Assembly (NCBI GenBank): GCA_946887105.1 | Contig: CAMPKJ010000005.1 | Span: forward strand, 1-51,494 | Length of the DNA stretch: 51,494 nt | Direction: 5' to 3' | Origin: an uncultured Acidobacteriota bacterium | GTDB lineage: Bacteria > Acidobacteriota > Thermoanaerobaculia > Gp7-AA8 | Shown here: positions 1-9,961 of the stretch, piece by piece | Layout of the letters: every line of letters begins with the position of its first letter | Numbering within the stretch: position 1 is the first letter of the stretch | Position numbers and translations under genes: made by a program | Notes under the pieces: generated by a model | The model's input: only the letters and a program-made list of their open reading frames with translations | The model's database searches: none | Told to the model about the DNA's origin: nothing

Positions 1-1335
<1,335 letters not shown>

Positions 1336-1424
1336 GTGTATATCTCCTTCCATTGCAGTGAGTTGAACCCTGTCGGGACGATGGTCCCGCGATAGGATTT
1401 TCGGCTGGGAGCGAGCTCGAGTGG

Positions 1425-1451
1425 CTAGCACTCAGGCTGCGCGAGTGCTAA
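1425..1451 (-). promoter_or_regulatory. CIRCE operator (HrcA-binding inverted repeat)
   Basis: A 9-bp inverted repeat with 9-bp spacer, CTAGCACTC-N9-GAGTGCTAA, matches the CIRCE consensus TTAGCACTC-N9-GAGTGCTAA with one mismatch. It overlaps the expected transcription start of groESL, so HrcA binding would block initiation or clearance. Confidence 0.95.
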
Positions 1452-1479
1452 CAATATGGCGGGCACGAAATTCTGTCAA
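1451..1479 (-). promoter_or_regulatory. Sigma70-type promoter of groESL
   Basis: On the minus strand a perfect -35 TTGACA (1479-1474), a 17-bp spacer and a -10 TATTGT (1456-1451) lead directly into the CIRCE element and then groES. Confidence 0.85.
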
Positions 1480-1502
1480 GAGAGGAGGGCGAGACGGGAG
1501 CT

Positions 1503-1964
1503 TCAGTTGGTCGTTCGGGACTCGAGACGCTCGACGCGCTCCTCGAGCGAACGAAGCCGGCGATCGAGATCGGCGTACGAGAAGCGCATCATCGCTTTGA
1601 CCTCGTCGAACTCGCTGTTCATGCGGGTCTCGAGATCGTCGATTCGCCGATCCAGCCGTTCGCCAGTCGACAACACACTCTCCGCGACCAGCTGAACCTG
1701 GCTCTTGAAATCCTCGGCGACGACATCGAAGTGGCGGCGCGTGTCAGCATTTTCCTGCCGCAGCCGCTCGGCCACGACATCGAAGTGCTGGCGCGTTTCG
1801 ACAGCCACGCGATCGACGTGCTGGCGCGTTTCCGCATTTTCCTGCCGCAGCCCCGTGGCCACATTATCGACGTGCAGACGCAGCTCCGTGGCTACGTCAT
1901 CGAAGTGCTGGCGCGTTTCAACCGCGGCCCCTTCGATGAGGCGTTTCAGCTCGTCGTCCGTCAT
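1503..1964 (-). CDS. Coiled-coil protein with repeated RQHFD/VVAE segments
   Basis: A 153-residue, strongly charged, all-helical protein. Segments such as ETRQHFDDVATELR, ETRQHVDRVAVETR, TRQHFDVVAERLRQ and TRRHFDVVAEDF recur through residues 16-90, and the C-terminus ends in a leucine heptad run (LDRRLRSLEERVERLES). The DNA repeats too: units like GAAGTGCTGGCGCGTTTC recur four to five times between about 1730 and 1920. No signal peptide, membrane segment or enzyme motif is seen. It lies between groESL and corA, facing the same way but with no clear coupling. Function unknown; a structural or oligomerising role is only inference. Confidence 0.75.
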   Translation of the reverse strand: MTDDELKRLIEGAAVETRQHFDDVATELRLHVDNVATGLRQENAETRQHVDRVAVETRQHFDVVAERLRQENADTRRHFDVVAEDFKSQVQLVAESVLSTGERLDRRIDDLETRMNSEFDEVKAMMRFSYADLDRRLRSLEERVERLESRTTN

Positions 1965-1992
1965 CGCGTATGAAGTGTACCTCGGTGTTCCT

Positions 1993-3009
1993 TCACAACC
2001 GCGAACGTCTACGCGGGCGAGGCCAGCTGATCCAGCCCTTCATCCAGAAGAAGAAAAGCATCAGCACGGCGATGCCGAGCATCAGGCCGAGCGCGAACGG
2101 ATAGCCGTGGATCCAGCGCAGCTCGGGCATGTGCTCGAAGTTCATGCCGTAGATGCCGGCGATGAGCGTCAGGGGGAGCATCAACGCCGAGAAGATGGTC
2201 AGCAGCTTCATGGTGTCATTCGTGCGATTGGCGACCACCGACAGATACGCGTCCATCGTCCCGGTCATCTGATCGCGGTCGACGTCGATCGTTTCGCTGA
2301 TGCGGAACATGTGGTCGTAGACGTCGCGGAAGTAGATGAGGTGCTGCTGCTGGACGAACTTCGCGTCGCCGCGCGAGATCTGGTTCAGCAGCTCGCGCTG
2401 CGGCAGCGAATGGCGGCGCAGGACGTTGATGTCGCGCTTGAGGTGCAGCAGTTCGTCGAGATGCGCGCTGTCGGCGTTCTCGAAGATGCGGTCCTGCAGG
2501 TCATCGACCGCTTCCTCGATGGTCTCGAGCAGCGGGAAGTGGGCGTCGACCATGCCGTCCACGATCGAGTAGAGGAGAAAGTCGGTGCCGCGCTCGAGCA
2601 GGCGGCGGTCGCCGGGGATGCGGTTGCAGACGTCGTCGATCGCGCGGACAGGACGGCGGTGCACGGTGAAGAGAAAGTTGCGGCCGAGGAAGGCCGCGAT
2701 CTTGAACGTCTCCGCGGCGTGCTCGGAAACATTCACGTCCACGGTGCGGAAGATGAAGAAGTCGTAAGTCGGGAAGGCGTCGTATTTCGGCAGCGTGGTG
2801 GCCGAGAGCGTGTCTTCCGCCGCCAGCTCGTGAAATCCGAAACGCTCCTCGAGCAGCGGCTCGATCACTTCCTGGACGGGATCGAGGATGTCCACCCAGA
2901 GCTTGTCGTCCGAGTCGCTCCGCCAGGCGTCGATCAACTCCGCGCCTCCCTGCCGGAGCGTGCCCGTGCCAGGGCCATTGCTGAGGAGGGAGACGCGGAG
3001 CTTGGTCAT
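1993..3009 (-). CDS. corA: CorA-family magnesium/cobalt transporter
   Basis: Inner-membrane divalent-cation channel of the CorA (2-TM-GxN) family, normally a homopentamer. The 338-residue product has the usual long cytoplasmic domain (1-260) and two C-terminal membrane helices (about 268-287 and 304-323). The signature YGMNFEHMPEL has GMN at 288-290 in the pore-entrance loop. The C-terminus is basic (RPRRRSRL), as usual for this family. It starts 4 nt after the stop of ald, so the two are likely co-transcribed. Confidence 0.95.
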   Translation of the reverse strand: MTKLRVSLLSNGPGTGTLRQGGAELIDAWRSDSDDKLWVDILDPVQEVIEPLLEERFGFHELAAEDTLSATTLPKYDAFPTYDFFIFRTVDVNVSEHAAETFKIAAFLGRNFLFTVHRRPVRAIDDVCNRIPGDRRLLERGTDFLLYSIVDGMVDAHFPLLETIEEAVDDLQDRIFENADSAHLDELLHLKRDINVLRRHSLPQRELLNQISRGDAKFVQQQHLIYFRDVYDHMFRISETIDVDRDQMTGTMDAYLSVVANRTNDTMKLLTIFSALMLPLTLIAGIYGMNFEHMPELRWIHGYPFALGLMLGIAVLMLFFFWMKGWISWPRPRRRSRL

Positions 3010-3013
3010 CGAA

Positions 3014-4129
3014 TCAGAGCAGATCGGCGAGCGCGGTGTATTTCCTTCCCTGGCTCGTGGCCACGGCCTCGTACGTGATCTCGCCCTTGTAGACGTTCAC
3101 GCCTTCGGCCAGGCCGGCGTTCGCGCGCACCGCTTTCTCGAAGCCCTGATTGGCGAGCATTCTCGTGTAGGGGAGCGTGGCGTTCGTGAGCGCGATGGTC
3201 GAGGTGCGCGGCACCGCGCCGGGCATGTTCGCGACGCAGTAGTGCACGACGCCGTCGACTTCGTACACGGGATTCGAATGCGTGGTCGGATGCGCGGTCT
3301 CGACGCAGCCGCCCTGATCGATGGCGACGTCCACGATGACCGAGCCTTTCTTCATCTGTCCGATCATCTCGCGCGTCACGAGCTTCGGCGCCGCGGCGCC
3401 CGGAATGAGCACGCCGCCGATGAGCAGGTCCGCGCGGCGAACGGCGTCTTCGATGTGCGCGCGGCTCGATGCGAGCGTCTGCACGGTGCCGAGGAAGATG
3501 TCATCGAGCTGCCGCAGGCGGTCCAGGCTGAGGTCGAGGATGGTCACGCGCGCGCCGAGGCCGACGGCCATCTTCGCCGCGTTCGTGCCGACCACGCCGC
3601 CGCCGATGATGATCACGTCCGCCGGCAACGTTCCCGGCACGCCGCCGAGGAGCACGCCGCGTCCGCCGTTCGGCTTGTGCAGGTAATACGCGCCCACGTG
3701 CACCGACATGCGTCCCGCGACTTCCGACATCGGCGTGAGCAGCGGCAGCGTGCGTTTGCGCTCGTCCGTGATGGTCTCGTACGCCACTCCGACGATCTTC
3801 TTCTTCAGCAGTTCCTCGGTGAGCTGCGGCACCGGTGCGAGGTGCAGATAGGTGAAGAGCAGCTGGCCGTCTTTGAGGCGCTTCAGATCGGGATCGATCG
3901 GCTCCTTCACCTTCACGATCATGTCCGCGGCGTCGTAGACCGCGTCCGCATCGGGAAGGATCTTCGCGCCGGCGGCCTGGTACTCCTCGTCCGCGAAGCC
4001 GCTGCCGTTGCCGGCGCCTTTCTGCACGAGCACTTCGTGGCCGTCAGAGGCGAGGTCGCGCGCGCCTGCCGGGGTCATGCCCACGCGATATTCGTTGTCT
4101 TTGATTTCGGTCGGTACGCCGATCCGCAT
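3014..4129 (-). CDS. ald: Alanine dehydrogenase
   Basis: NAD-dependent enzyme interconverting L-alanine and pyruvate plus ammonia. The 371-residue length is standard and the N-terminus [20 protein letters not shown] is nearly invariant. Expected catalytic or binding residues are visible: R15, K75 in VKVKEP, H96 in TYLHLAP, and D271 in VDVAIDQGG. The nucleotide-binding loop [13 protein letters not shown] is at about 174-186. An ACGGAGACG site precedes the ATG at 4129. It lies directly upstream of corA (4-nt gap); a CCCTCACCC-type hairpin lies upstream of ald. Confidence 0.97.
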   Translation of the reverse strand: MRIGVPTEIKDNEYRVGMTPAGARDLASDGHEVLVQKGAGNGSGFADEEYQAAGAKILPDADAVYDAADMIVKVKEPIDPDLKRLKDGQLLFTYLHLAPVPQLTEELLKKKIVGVAYETITDERKRTLPLLTPMSEVAGRMSVHVGAYYLHKPNGGRGVLLGGVPGTLPADVIIIGGGVVGTNAAKMAVGLGARVTILDLSLDRLRQLDDIFLGTVQTLASSRAHIEDAVRRADLLIGGVLIPGAAAPKLVTREMIGQMKKGSVIVDVAIDQGGCVETAHPTTHSNPVYEVDGVVHYCVANMPGAVPRTSTIALTNATLPYTRMLANQGFEKAVRANAGLAEGVNVYKGEITYEAVATSQGRKYTALADLL

Positions 4130-4207
4130 GTGATGCGTCTCCGTTCAGTGATATTCGGCGCGCGAGGGCCGCGCGTCAGCGGGCGGGATTGTATACGCGT
4201 TGAACGG

Positions 4208-4290
4208 CGCGAGAGCCGCCCCTCACCCTGCCCTCTCCCCGCTGCGCGGGGAGAGGGTGGCCGAAGGCCGGGTGAGGGGCGGCTCTCGCG
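4208..4290. repeat. Intergenic palindromic element, CCCTCACCC type
   Basis: Two perfect 21-bp inverted arms (4208-4228 and 4270-4290) enclose a second perfect 12-bp hairpin (4231-4242 with 4246-4257, loop TGC). It lies between the stop of the PA-domain protease gene and the ald leader, both on the minus strand. As RNA it would form a very stable nested hairpin and could act as a terminator or stabiliser. Similar CCCTCACCC/GGGGAGAGGG elements are scattered in many high-GC genomes; no protein is encoded. Confidence 0.9.
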
Positions 4291-4296
4291 AAAGAA

Positions 4297-5724
4297 TCAG
4301 CGTTTGAGTGCGCGGCGTCCCGACTTCGGCGGAAGCGACCAGCCGATGTCGAGCAGCATGTACTGCGTGAGGTCGACGCCGTGCAGCAGGTCGCCGTTCA
4401 CGAACGGCTCCATCAGCAGGCTGGGCGACGCGACCACGTCCCAGTGATGGATCGACGAACCGGGGTTGTCGGTGCAGGGCGCGTAGAGCCGCACGTAGCC
4501 TTCCGTCGAAGAGCCGGCCAGCTGACTGGCATCGCTGCGCAGCGAGCCGCTCATGGTGGCGCCGGCGGTGAGCTGCGCCTTCAAGACGTCGCCGTCGTTC
4601 GGTCCGATACTGAACACCGGGATGGTGATGTCCGCGGCGTCGCCGCCGAGCGTCGGCGGCGTGCAGGTCTCGCGCGAGTTGTCGACGATGATCGCGCCGA
4701 CCGCACCCGCGGCCTGTGCGTTGCGCGCCTTTGCCACGAACGTGCAGTTGCCGCGATCGATCATGGCCACGTTGCCGCGGACTGCATCCGCGTTCGTGAA
4801 TGCGGTGCAGCCGTCGAACGTGGTCGCGCCCTCGGTATTGGCCGCATCCGTGGCGCGCACGACGCGTCCCGTCAACGCGGTGCGCGTCGCGGGCGGACCG
4901 AAGTTCGCGCTGCCGATGTCGTAGTTGCGCGCCACGATGCTCGGCTCGGTGATGGCCAGCATCGTCACCGGCTGCAGGTAGCGGCCGATCAGCGAGCGCA
5001 CGTGCTCGCCGTCCCAGACCACCTTGGCGGTGTTCGTGAGCGAGACATCGCGCTGCTGTTCGGTCATCTGATCCCAGCGCAAGCCGGAACTGAGGTCGAG
5101 CGTGTGCGTGTCGAAGACCGACGGCAGTCCGTCGCGGAAGCCGGGCGCGCGCGTGGCGCCGGACATGCCGAGACCGTGCGCGAGCTCGTGCAGCACGACC
5201 ACGAAGAGATCGGAATCGGCGGCCGGCTCATTGCCATCCAAACCGTAATACCAGCTCTGCGTGCCGAGGCAGGTCGGCTTGTCGAGATCGCCGTTGAACC
5301 GCATGACGATGTCGGGAAGGGTGGGCGACAGGTCGCTGCCGGTGAATTTGTTCGCGAGCGCCACCGGATACCACGTACCCGCTTTCGGCGCACTCGAGAA
5401 ATCGCGGTGAAGCGTGCGCGGACCGGCCGAGCCGAGGACGGCGCTGTCCAGGCTGCACTCGAGCGGCGCGAACGACGACTCCACCAGGATGTCGACGTTC
5501 GTGTCGAGCATCGTCGACCAGCGCGCGGCCGCGGCCTGGAACACATTGAGCCGCTGTTGTCCGACGGTGGTGCCGGGATTGCCGCCCACCGGGACGGCGG
5601 GCGCCGGGTCGTTCAGGCCGACGCCGGGGCTGTCGACGTTGACGATGATGACCTTGCCCGTTCCCGCGAATGCAGGAACGGCCATGACCGCGGCGAGAAG
5701 AGCGACGAACGACAGCCTGCGCAT
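4297..5724 (-). CDS. Secreted HEXXH metalloprotease-like protein with PA domain
   Basis: A 475-residue exported protein. A Sec signal peptide (1-20, ending AVPAFA) precedes a metalloprotease-like region with VVVLHELAHGLGM (H179, E180, H183), then a protease-associated (PA) domain at about 330-430 containing IDRGNCTFVAKARNAQAAGA and GAIIVDNS. The metzincin pattern HEXXHXXGXXH would put a third zinc ligand at residue 189, but a glycine is there, so zinc binding may differ or be lost. The ATG at 5724 is chosen over the open frame to 5814 because it starts the signal peptide and has an upstream GGAG. It follows the small exported gene after 5 nt, suggesting one operon. Confidence 0.85.
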   Translation of the reverse strand: MRRLSFVALLAAVMAVPAFAGTGKVIIVNVDSPGVGLNDPAPAVPVGGNPGTTVGQQRLNVFQAAAARWSTMLDTNVDILVESSFAPLECSLDSAVLGSAGPRTLHRDFSSAPKAGTWYPVALANKFTGSDLSPTLPDIVMRFNGDLDKPTCLGTQSWYYGLDGNEPAADSDLFVVVLHELAHGLGMSGATRAPGFRDGLPSVFDTHTLDLSSGLRWDQMTEQQRDVSLTNTAKVVWDGEHVRSLIGRYLQPVTMLAITEPSIVARNYDIGSANFGPPATRTALTGRVVRATDAANTEGATTFDGCTAFTNADAVRGNVAMIDRGNCTFVAKARNAQAAGAVGAIIVDNSRETCTPPTLGGDAADITIPVFSIGPNDGDVLKAQLTAGATMSGSLRSDASQLAGSSTEGYVRLYAPCTDNPGSSIHHWDVVASPSLLMEPFVNGDLLHGVDLTQYMLLDIGWSLPPKSGRRALKR

Positions 5725-5729
5725 CGTGC

Positions 5730-6077
5730 TCACTGCTCCTTCGCCTGTTTCGTCGCGACCTTGTCGATCGGACTCTCGAGAAACGCGCGCGCGGCCTTTT
5801 CGCTGTCGACGCACGCGGTGACCAAGCGGCCATCGGTGCCGATGCGCGCTATCACCACTTCCATCGCACCCATCCCGACGGCCACGCCGTCAGTGGTGTC
5901 GATCGCTTCCTCCGTTGCCGGCGTCGCGAACAAGGCTTTCAGCGTGCGGCTCGGCGAGGGCAGCGCGGCCACGACCTCGGCCGCGGCCGGTTGGGCGGTC
6001 ACGTGTTCCGCGGCTTCGACGAACGGAGCCGTAGCGAGCGCCACTGCAGCGACAAATGCATAAATCGATCGGGCCAT
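5730..6077 (-). CDS. Small exported protein, unknown function
   Basis: A 115-residue product with a signal peptide (about 1-22, ending FVEAA), a low-complexity Ala/Pro linker and a compact C-terminal part with MEVVIARIGTDGRLVTACVD (about 71-90). No family is recognised. An AGGAGGA ribosome site precedes the ATG at 6077. It is followed 5 nt later by the PA-domain metalloprotease, so an accessory, propeptide or inhibitor role is possible, but only from position. Confidence 0.75.
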   Translation of the reverse strand: MARSIYAFVAAVALATAPFVEAAEHVTAQPAAAEVVAALPSPSRTLKALFATPATEEAIDTTDGVAVGMGAMEVVIARIGTDGRLVTACVDSEKAARAFLESPIDKVATKQAKEQ

Positions 6078-6125
6078 GCTTCCTCCTGGACGGTTCTTCG
6101 CGAAAGAACCAACGCGTGGTGCGGC

Positions 6126-7721
6126 TTATTTTCGGCCGCGCAGACCGAGCGGCCGGCCGGTGGTGATGCTGCTGAACGCCTCCGGCGCGAGGAGCTTCGC
6201 CGCCGCATGGACGTTGATCAGTCCGGCGCCTAACAGCGGGTCCGCTCCGGCCGCGCCGAGGTCCGTCGCCGTCGCGGTGAGCGCATTGACGATCTGCTGC
6301 GGAGTCGCGCCCGGTGCCAGTCCCCACAGCAACGACGCCGCGCCGACGACGTGCGGACACGCCATCGACGTTCCGTTGAATTCGCCGTAATCGTCTTCCG
6401 TGAACGCGACCGTGATCGGACGCGATCCGCTCGCGAGCAGCGCTTCGCCCGCCTGCAGCGTCAGCCGCACCGCGACCGGCCAGTCGTACGTGAAGTCCGC
6501 GTCGCTGTTGAAGAGGGTCCAGGTCGTGCCGGACGGCACCGTCTCGTTGTCGTAGATCGCCACGGCGGTCGCCCCTGCTTCCTTGGCGCGCCGTGTTTTA
6601 TCCGCGAACGAGATCGCGTCACCGCGTTTGATCAGCGCGATCTTTCCTGCGACGCTCGGCGGAAAATCTCCCGCTCTGCCGGTCCCGCAATTCACGAACA
6701 GACCCGAGACCACGCCGCGCTTCGAGCCGGTGATCGGCTCGACGATCGACGCGACGGCGCCATCGAGCACGTACGAGATCCTGCGCGTTCCCAGCGGCAG
6801 CGTCGACAACACTCCCACGCCCGGCGCGACCAGATCAACCTCGGCGCCTTGATTCGAGAACGACGCGATCTTCCGATCGGCGGTGATTGCGCCAACGGCC
6901 ACGACGCTCGGATACGCCGCCGGATACGACACCGGCGCCGGGATGGTGGCAGTCGACGCGTTTCCGGTCGCGGCGATGACCAGGAATCCCTGATCGGCAA
7001 GACGCTGGAAGGCCTCGCGCTCGCCGATGCTCTCCTCCTCGGCGCCGAGGGAGAGATTGATGATCCAGTTGCCGCCGAGGGCGTCTTTCTTCGCCACGAT
7101 CCAATCGATCGCCTTCAGCACCGTCTCGGTCGTGCCGCGGCCCGACGCGTCGAGAGCCTTCACGCTCCACATCCGCGAGCGCGGCGCGATGCCGAGCACG
7201 CCGATCTCGTTGTCGGCGGCGGCGATCGTGCCGGACACGTGCGTGCCGTGCCCCGCGTCATCGAGCGGATCCGCGGTGTCGTTCATGACGTTCCACCCGC
7301 CCGCGTACGCGGCCTGCAACTCGGGATGACGATAGTCGATGCCGGTGTCGATCACGGCGACGTTGACCGCGCCGCGCACGATGGCCGGATGCACCGGGCG
7401 CGCAAAGATCGCGTCGATGCCGAGCGGAACGGTCTGTTTGGCCGGATTGCGCGGCTGGAGAAACGCGCGGCGCTCGACGACCGGCTCCACCCATCGCACC
7501 GCCGCGGACGCACGCAGCGCCCCGACTTCGGCCGCGGTCAGATCCGCCGCGAATCCGGCGAAGGTCTGGAACGTAATGACCTGCGCGTCTTCGCCGATCA
7601 TCAGGCGGACGCCGGGCGCGATCGGATGGAGACGTGTGGCGACGAGGTAGCGCTGCGTTTCCGCCGCGATCGCGGAGGTGCTGAGGATGACGGCGAAGAC
7701 GGCGAGAAACGTGCGTTTCAT
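6126..7721 (-). CDS. Subtilisin-like serine protease (S8) with inserted PA domain
   Basis: Secreted protease of 531 residues: signal peptide (1-20), an inhibitor-I9-like propeptide (about 22-85), and an S8 catalytic domain with the triad D125 (VAVIDTGIDY), H158 (DDAGHGTHVSG) and S452 (FNGTSMACPHVVG), and oxyanion Asn at N254. A PA domain (about 330-425, with GKIALIKRGD) is inserted before the serine, an arrangement known in lactocepin-type proteases. The ATG at 7721 starts the signal peptide; the upstream open frame to 8081 lies antisense to the next gene. Both this and the neighbouring metalloprotease carry PA domains, suggesting an extracellular protein-degrading set. Confidence 0.95.
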   Translation of the reverse strand: MKRTFLAVFAVILSTSAIAAETQRYLVATRLHPIAPGVRLMIGEDAQVITFQTFAGFAADLTAAEVGALRASAAVRWVEPVVERRAFLQPRNPAKQTVPLGIDAIFARPVHPAIVRGAVNVAVIDTGIDYRHPELQAAYAGGWNVMNDTADPLDDAGHGTHVSGTIAAADNEIGVLGIAPRSRMWSVKALDASGRGTTETVLKAIDWIVAKKDALGGNWIINLSLGAEEESIGEREAFQRLADQGFLVIAATGNASTATIPAPVSYPAAYPSVVAVGAITADRKIASFSNQGAEVDLVAPGVGVLSTLPLGTRRISYVLDGAVASIVEPITGSKRGVVSGLFVNCGTGRAGDFPPSVAGKIALIKRGDAISFADKTRRAKEAGATAVAIYDNETVPSGTTWTLFNSDADFTYDWPVAVRLTLQAGEALLASGSRPITVAFTEDDYGEFNGTSMACPHVVGAASLLWGLAPGATPQQIVNALTATATDLGAAGADPLLGAGLINVHAAAKLLAPEAFSSITTGRPLGLRGRK

Positions 7722-7773
7722 CGGATGCAGGACTCCGCGGCCGGGTAAGAATACACCGCCCGACCGGCTCTGA

Positions 7774-7779
7774 TAAGGT
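7774..7779 (+). promoter_or_regulatory. Candidate -10 element (TAAGGT) for a near-leaderless mRNA
   Basis: TAAGGT fits TANNNT and ends 8 nt before the ATG at 7788; no Shine-Dalgarno sequence is present in between. Transcription would start at or next to the start codon. Confidence 0.45.
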
Positions 7780-7787
7780 AACGCGCT

Positions 7788-8228
7788 ATGGCTGATTGGA
7801 AAGAGAACCTCGTCACGGATGCAGGCGGAATCTCCGCGATGCTGAACGATACGAAGACGATTGCCGTGCTCGGCATCAAGCCCGAATCGCACGCCGGACA
7901 AGCGGCGTTCTACGTTCCGGCGCACATGCAACGCGAGGGCTACGACGTCATTCCGGTCCCGGTCTACTACCCGGAAGTGACCGAGATCCTCGGCCGGCCT
8001 GTGGTCCGCACGCTCGCCGCGATCGGCCGTCCGATCGACATGGTGAACGTCTTCCGCCGTCCTTCCGACATCCCGCCGCACGTCGACGACATCCTGGCTG
8101 CGAAGCCGAAGTACGTCTGGTTCCAGCTCGGCATCCGCAACGATGAAGCCGCGCAGAAGCTCGCCGAGGCGGGGATCAAGGTGGTGCAGGATCGCTGTCT
8201 GATGGTGGAACAGGGACGGATGCGGTAG
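7788..8228 (+). CDS. CoA-binding domain protein (CoA_binding_2 / YccU type)
   Basis: A 146-residue single-domain Rossmann protein of the CoA_binding_2 family. The core TIAVLGIKPESHAGQAAFYV at about 23-42 gives the nucleotide-binding loop; VIPVPVYYPEVTEILGRPV, IDMVNVFRRPSDIP and VQDRCLMVE are family hallmarks. These proteins resemble the CoA-binding part of succinyl-CoA synthetase; their biological role is unsettled. It diverges from the subtilase gene and is followed after 14 nt by the tandem hydrolase on the same strand. Confidence 0.92.
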   Translation: MADWKENLVTDAGGISAMLNDTKTIAVLGIKPESHAGQAAFYVPAHMQREGYDVIPVPVYYPEVTEILGRPVVRTLAAIGRPIDMVNVFRRPSDIPPHVDDILAAKPKYVWFQLGIRNDEAAQKLAEAGIKVVQDRCLMVEQGRMR

Positions 8229-8242
8229 CGCCTCTCAGCGCC

Positions 8243-9715
8243 GTGCGCGAATCCCGCCGCCTCGCCTTTCCTCCATACACGCTGTGGGAGACGCGCGCCG
8301 GCAGCGGTACGCCGGTGGCGTTGATTCACGGTCTGAGCGGATCGTCGCGATGGTGGTCGCGGAACATCGATGCGCTGGCGGAACGGCATCTCGTCGCCGC
8401 GATCGATCTGATGGGATTCGGGAAGAACCGCCGCTTCTTCGGTCCGCCTGTCGTGCTTCCTCCTTTTCCGGAAGTGACGGCGCTGCTGGCGCGATGGCTG
8501 GAGACGTTCGGCGAGCCGGTGCATCTGGCCGGCCATTCGATGGGCGGACAGATCGCGATCGAGCTCGCCGCGGAGCGTCCCGATCTGGTGCGCTCGCTGG
8601 TGCTGGTGAATGCCGCGGGGATGCCGTTCCACTTCGATCCGCGGCCGCACATCCGGCCGCTGCCGAAGCCGCCGTACGGCGGTCCGGACATCACGCGCGT
8701 GCTCCTGCCCGATTTTCTGCGCGCCGGTCCCGCGTCCGTCGCCGTGGCGAGCACGCGCGTCATGCGCGGCGACATGCGCGAGATGATGCGCGCCATCCGC
8801 GCGCCGACGCTGCTGGTGTGGGGAGAGAACGATCCGCTCGTGCCGCTGCAGTACGGACAGGCCATGCAGCGCGAGATCGCGGAGTCGCGACTGGTGGTGC
8901 TTCCGCGCGCCGCGCACGTGGCCATGTGGGACGCACCGGACGAGTTCAATCGCGTGGTGCTCGAGTTTCTCGCCGAGGCTGAGGCTCTCGCGCCGCGGGA
9001 GATCGCGCATGGGATGTTCTCCTGGGGCCTCGCCGGATGGACGCCGATCGGCGAACACGCAATCGCCCACCGTCAGGCCGGACGCGCGCGCGACATCGTT
9101 CTCATCCACGGCCTGGGCATGTCGAGCGCGTACTTCGAGCGTCTGGCGGCGGCGCTGTTCGTGGACGGATGGAACCCGATCGCACCCGACCTCCCCGGCT
9201 TCGGCGAGAGCTCGAATGCGCCTGCCGGCGGCGCCGAGGAGCATGCGCGACAACTTGCGGACTGGGCGGATGCGCTCGCCATTCGCGATGCGGTGTGGCT
9301 CGGACACTCCATCGGCTGCAACGCCATCGCGCACCTCGCGCGCCTGCGGCCGGATGTCGTGCGAACGCCGGTGTTCGTCGGACCGCTGTGGACGCACAGC
9401 CGCCATCCCACGACGCGCGTCCTCCTGCGCCTCGCGCTCGACGCCTTGCGCGAACCGCTGTCGCTCTACGGCTATGTGCTCCGCGCGTACTGGCGTACGG
9501 GCATCGCGCGATGGTGCGGCACGGGACGCCGCTTCGCTCACGACGTCGCGTGCGCCGTCGAATTGCCTGCTGGGGCGCTCGTGATTGCGGGCCAGCGCGA
9601 TCCGATTCCCGACCGCACGTGCATCGACGTGCAGAACGTGCCCGGCGCCCACGCGTGCATTTTTTCAGCGCCTACAGATGTGGTGGACGTCGTGAGGCGT
9701 GCCAGACGGAAATGA
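8243..9715 (+). CDS. Two-domain alpha/beta hydrolase (tandem fusion)
   Basis: A 490-residue protein with two complete alpha/beta-hydrolase folds. Domain 1 (about 8-250) has nucleophile S99 in AGHSMGG, acid D197 in GENDPL and H225 in RAAHVAMW. Domain 2 (about 265-490) has S356 in GHSIGC, D453 in GQRDP and H470 in GAHACIF. Both also have the oxyanion HG motif (LIHGLSGSS and LIHGLGMSS). Single-domain relatives are about 260 residues, so this is a fusion or duplication. Both triads look intact; substrates are unknown. The start is the GTG at 8243. The 3' end overlaps the convergent toxin remnant by 44 nt. Confidence 0.92.
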   Translation: MRESRRLAFPPYTLWETRAGSGTPVALIHGLSGSSRWWSRNIDALAERHLVAAIDLMGFGKNRRFFGPPVVLPPFPEVTALLARWLETFGEPVHLAGHSMGGQIAIELAAERPDLVRSLVLVNAAGMPFHFDPRPHIRPLPKPPYGGPDITRVLLPDFLRAGPASVAVASTRVMRGDMREMMRAIRAPTLLVWGENDPLVPLQYGQAMQREIAESRLVVLPRAAHVAMWDAPDEFNRVVLEFLAEAEALAPREIAHGMFSWGLAGWTPIGEHAIAHRQAGRARDIVLIHGLGMSSAYFERLAAALFVDGWNPIAPDLPGFGESSNAPAGGAEEHARQLADWADALAIRDAVWLGHSIGCNAIAHLARLRPDVVRTPVFVGPLWTHSRHPTTRVLLRLALDALREPLSLYGYVLRAYWRTGIARWCGTGRRFAHDVACAVELPAGALVIAGQRDPIPDRTCIDVQNVPGAHACIFSAPTDVVDVVRRARRK

Positions 9716-9961
9716 CTTCGACGATCTCGTCCAGGACGCGGTAGTAGACGTAGTAGCGGACGCGTTCGAGCAGGATCCGGCGCGTGGCCGGACGTTTCGT
9801 TCGCACGCGTTGTCCGAGGTGTGGCGAGTCCTCGAGAAGCTTCCACAGTTCCGCGAGATCTACATCGAAGGCGTCCGGCGCCTTGTCGCGATGCTGATCC
9901 ACCATGCAGTCGCGCGCTCGAGCTGGCGTCGCGCGCGGGGCATGATCACGACAGACCTCAT
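9672..9961 (-). pseudogene. RelE/ParE-family toxin, disrupted by a one-base frameshift
   Basis: The N-terminal frame starts at the ATG at 9961 (overlapping the antitoxin TGA by one base) and reads MRSVVIMPRARRQLERATAWW. The rest is in another frame from about 9899, DQHRDKAPDAF onward, ending with the ParE-type RVRYYVYYRVLD and VISVWHASR. Joined, they give a typical toxin of about 96 residues. Restoring one G at TGGTGG/GAT (about 9899) would repair it. The intact downstream frame alone (from 9905) lacks the N-terminal helices. It could be a real disabling mutation, an assembly error or programmed frameshifting; the first two are likelier. Confidence 0.75.
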
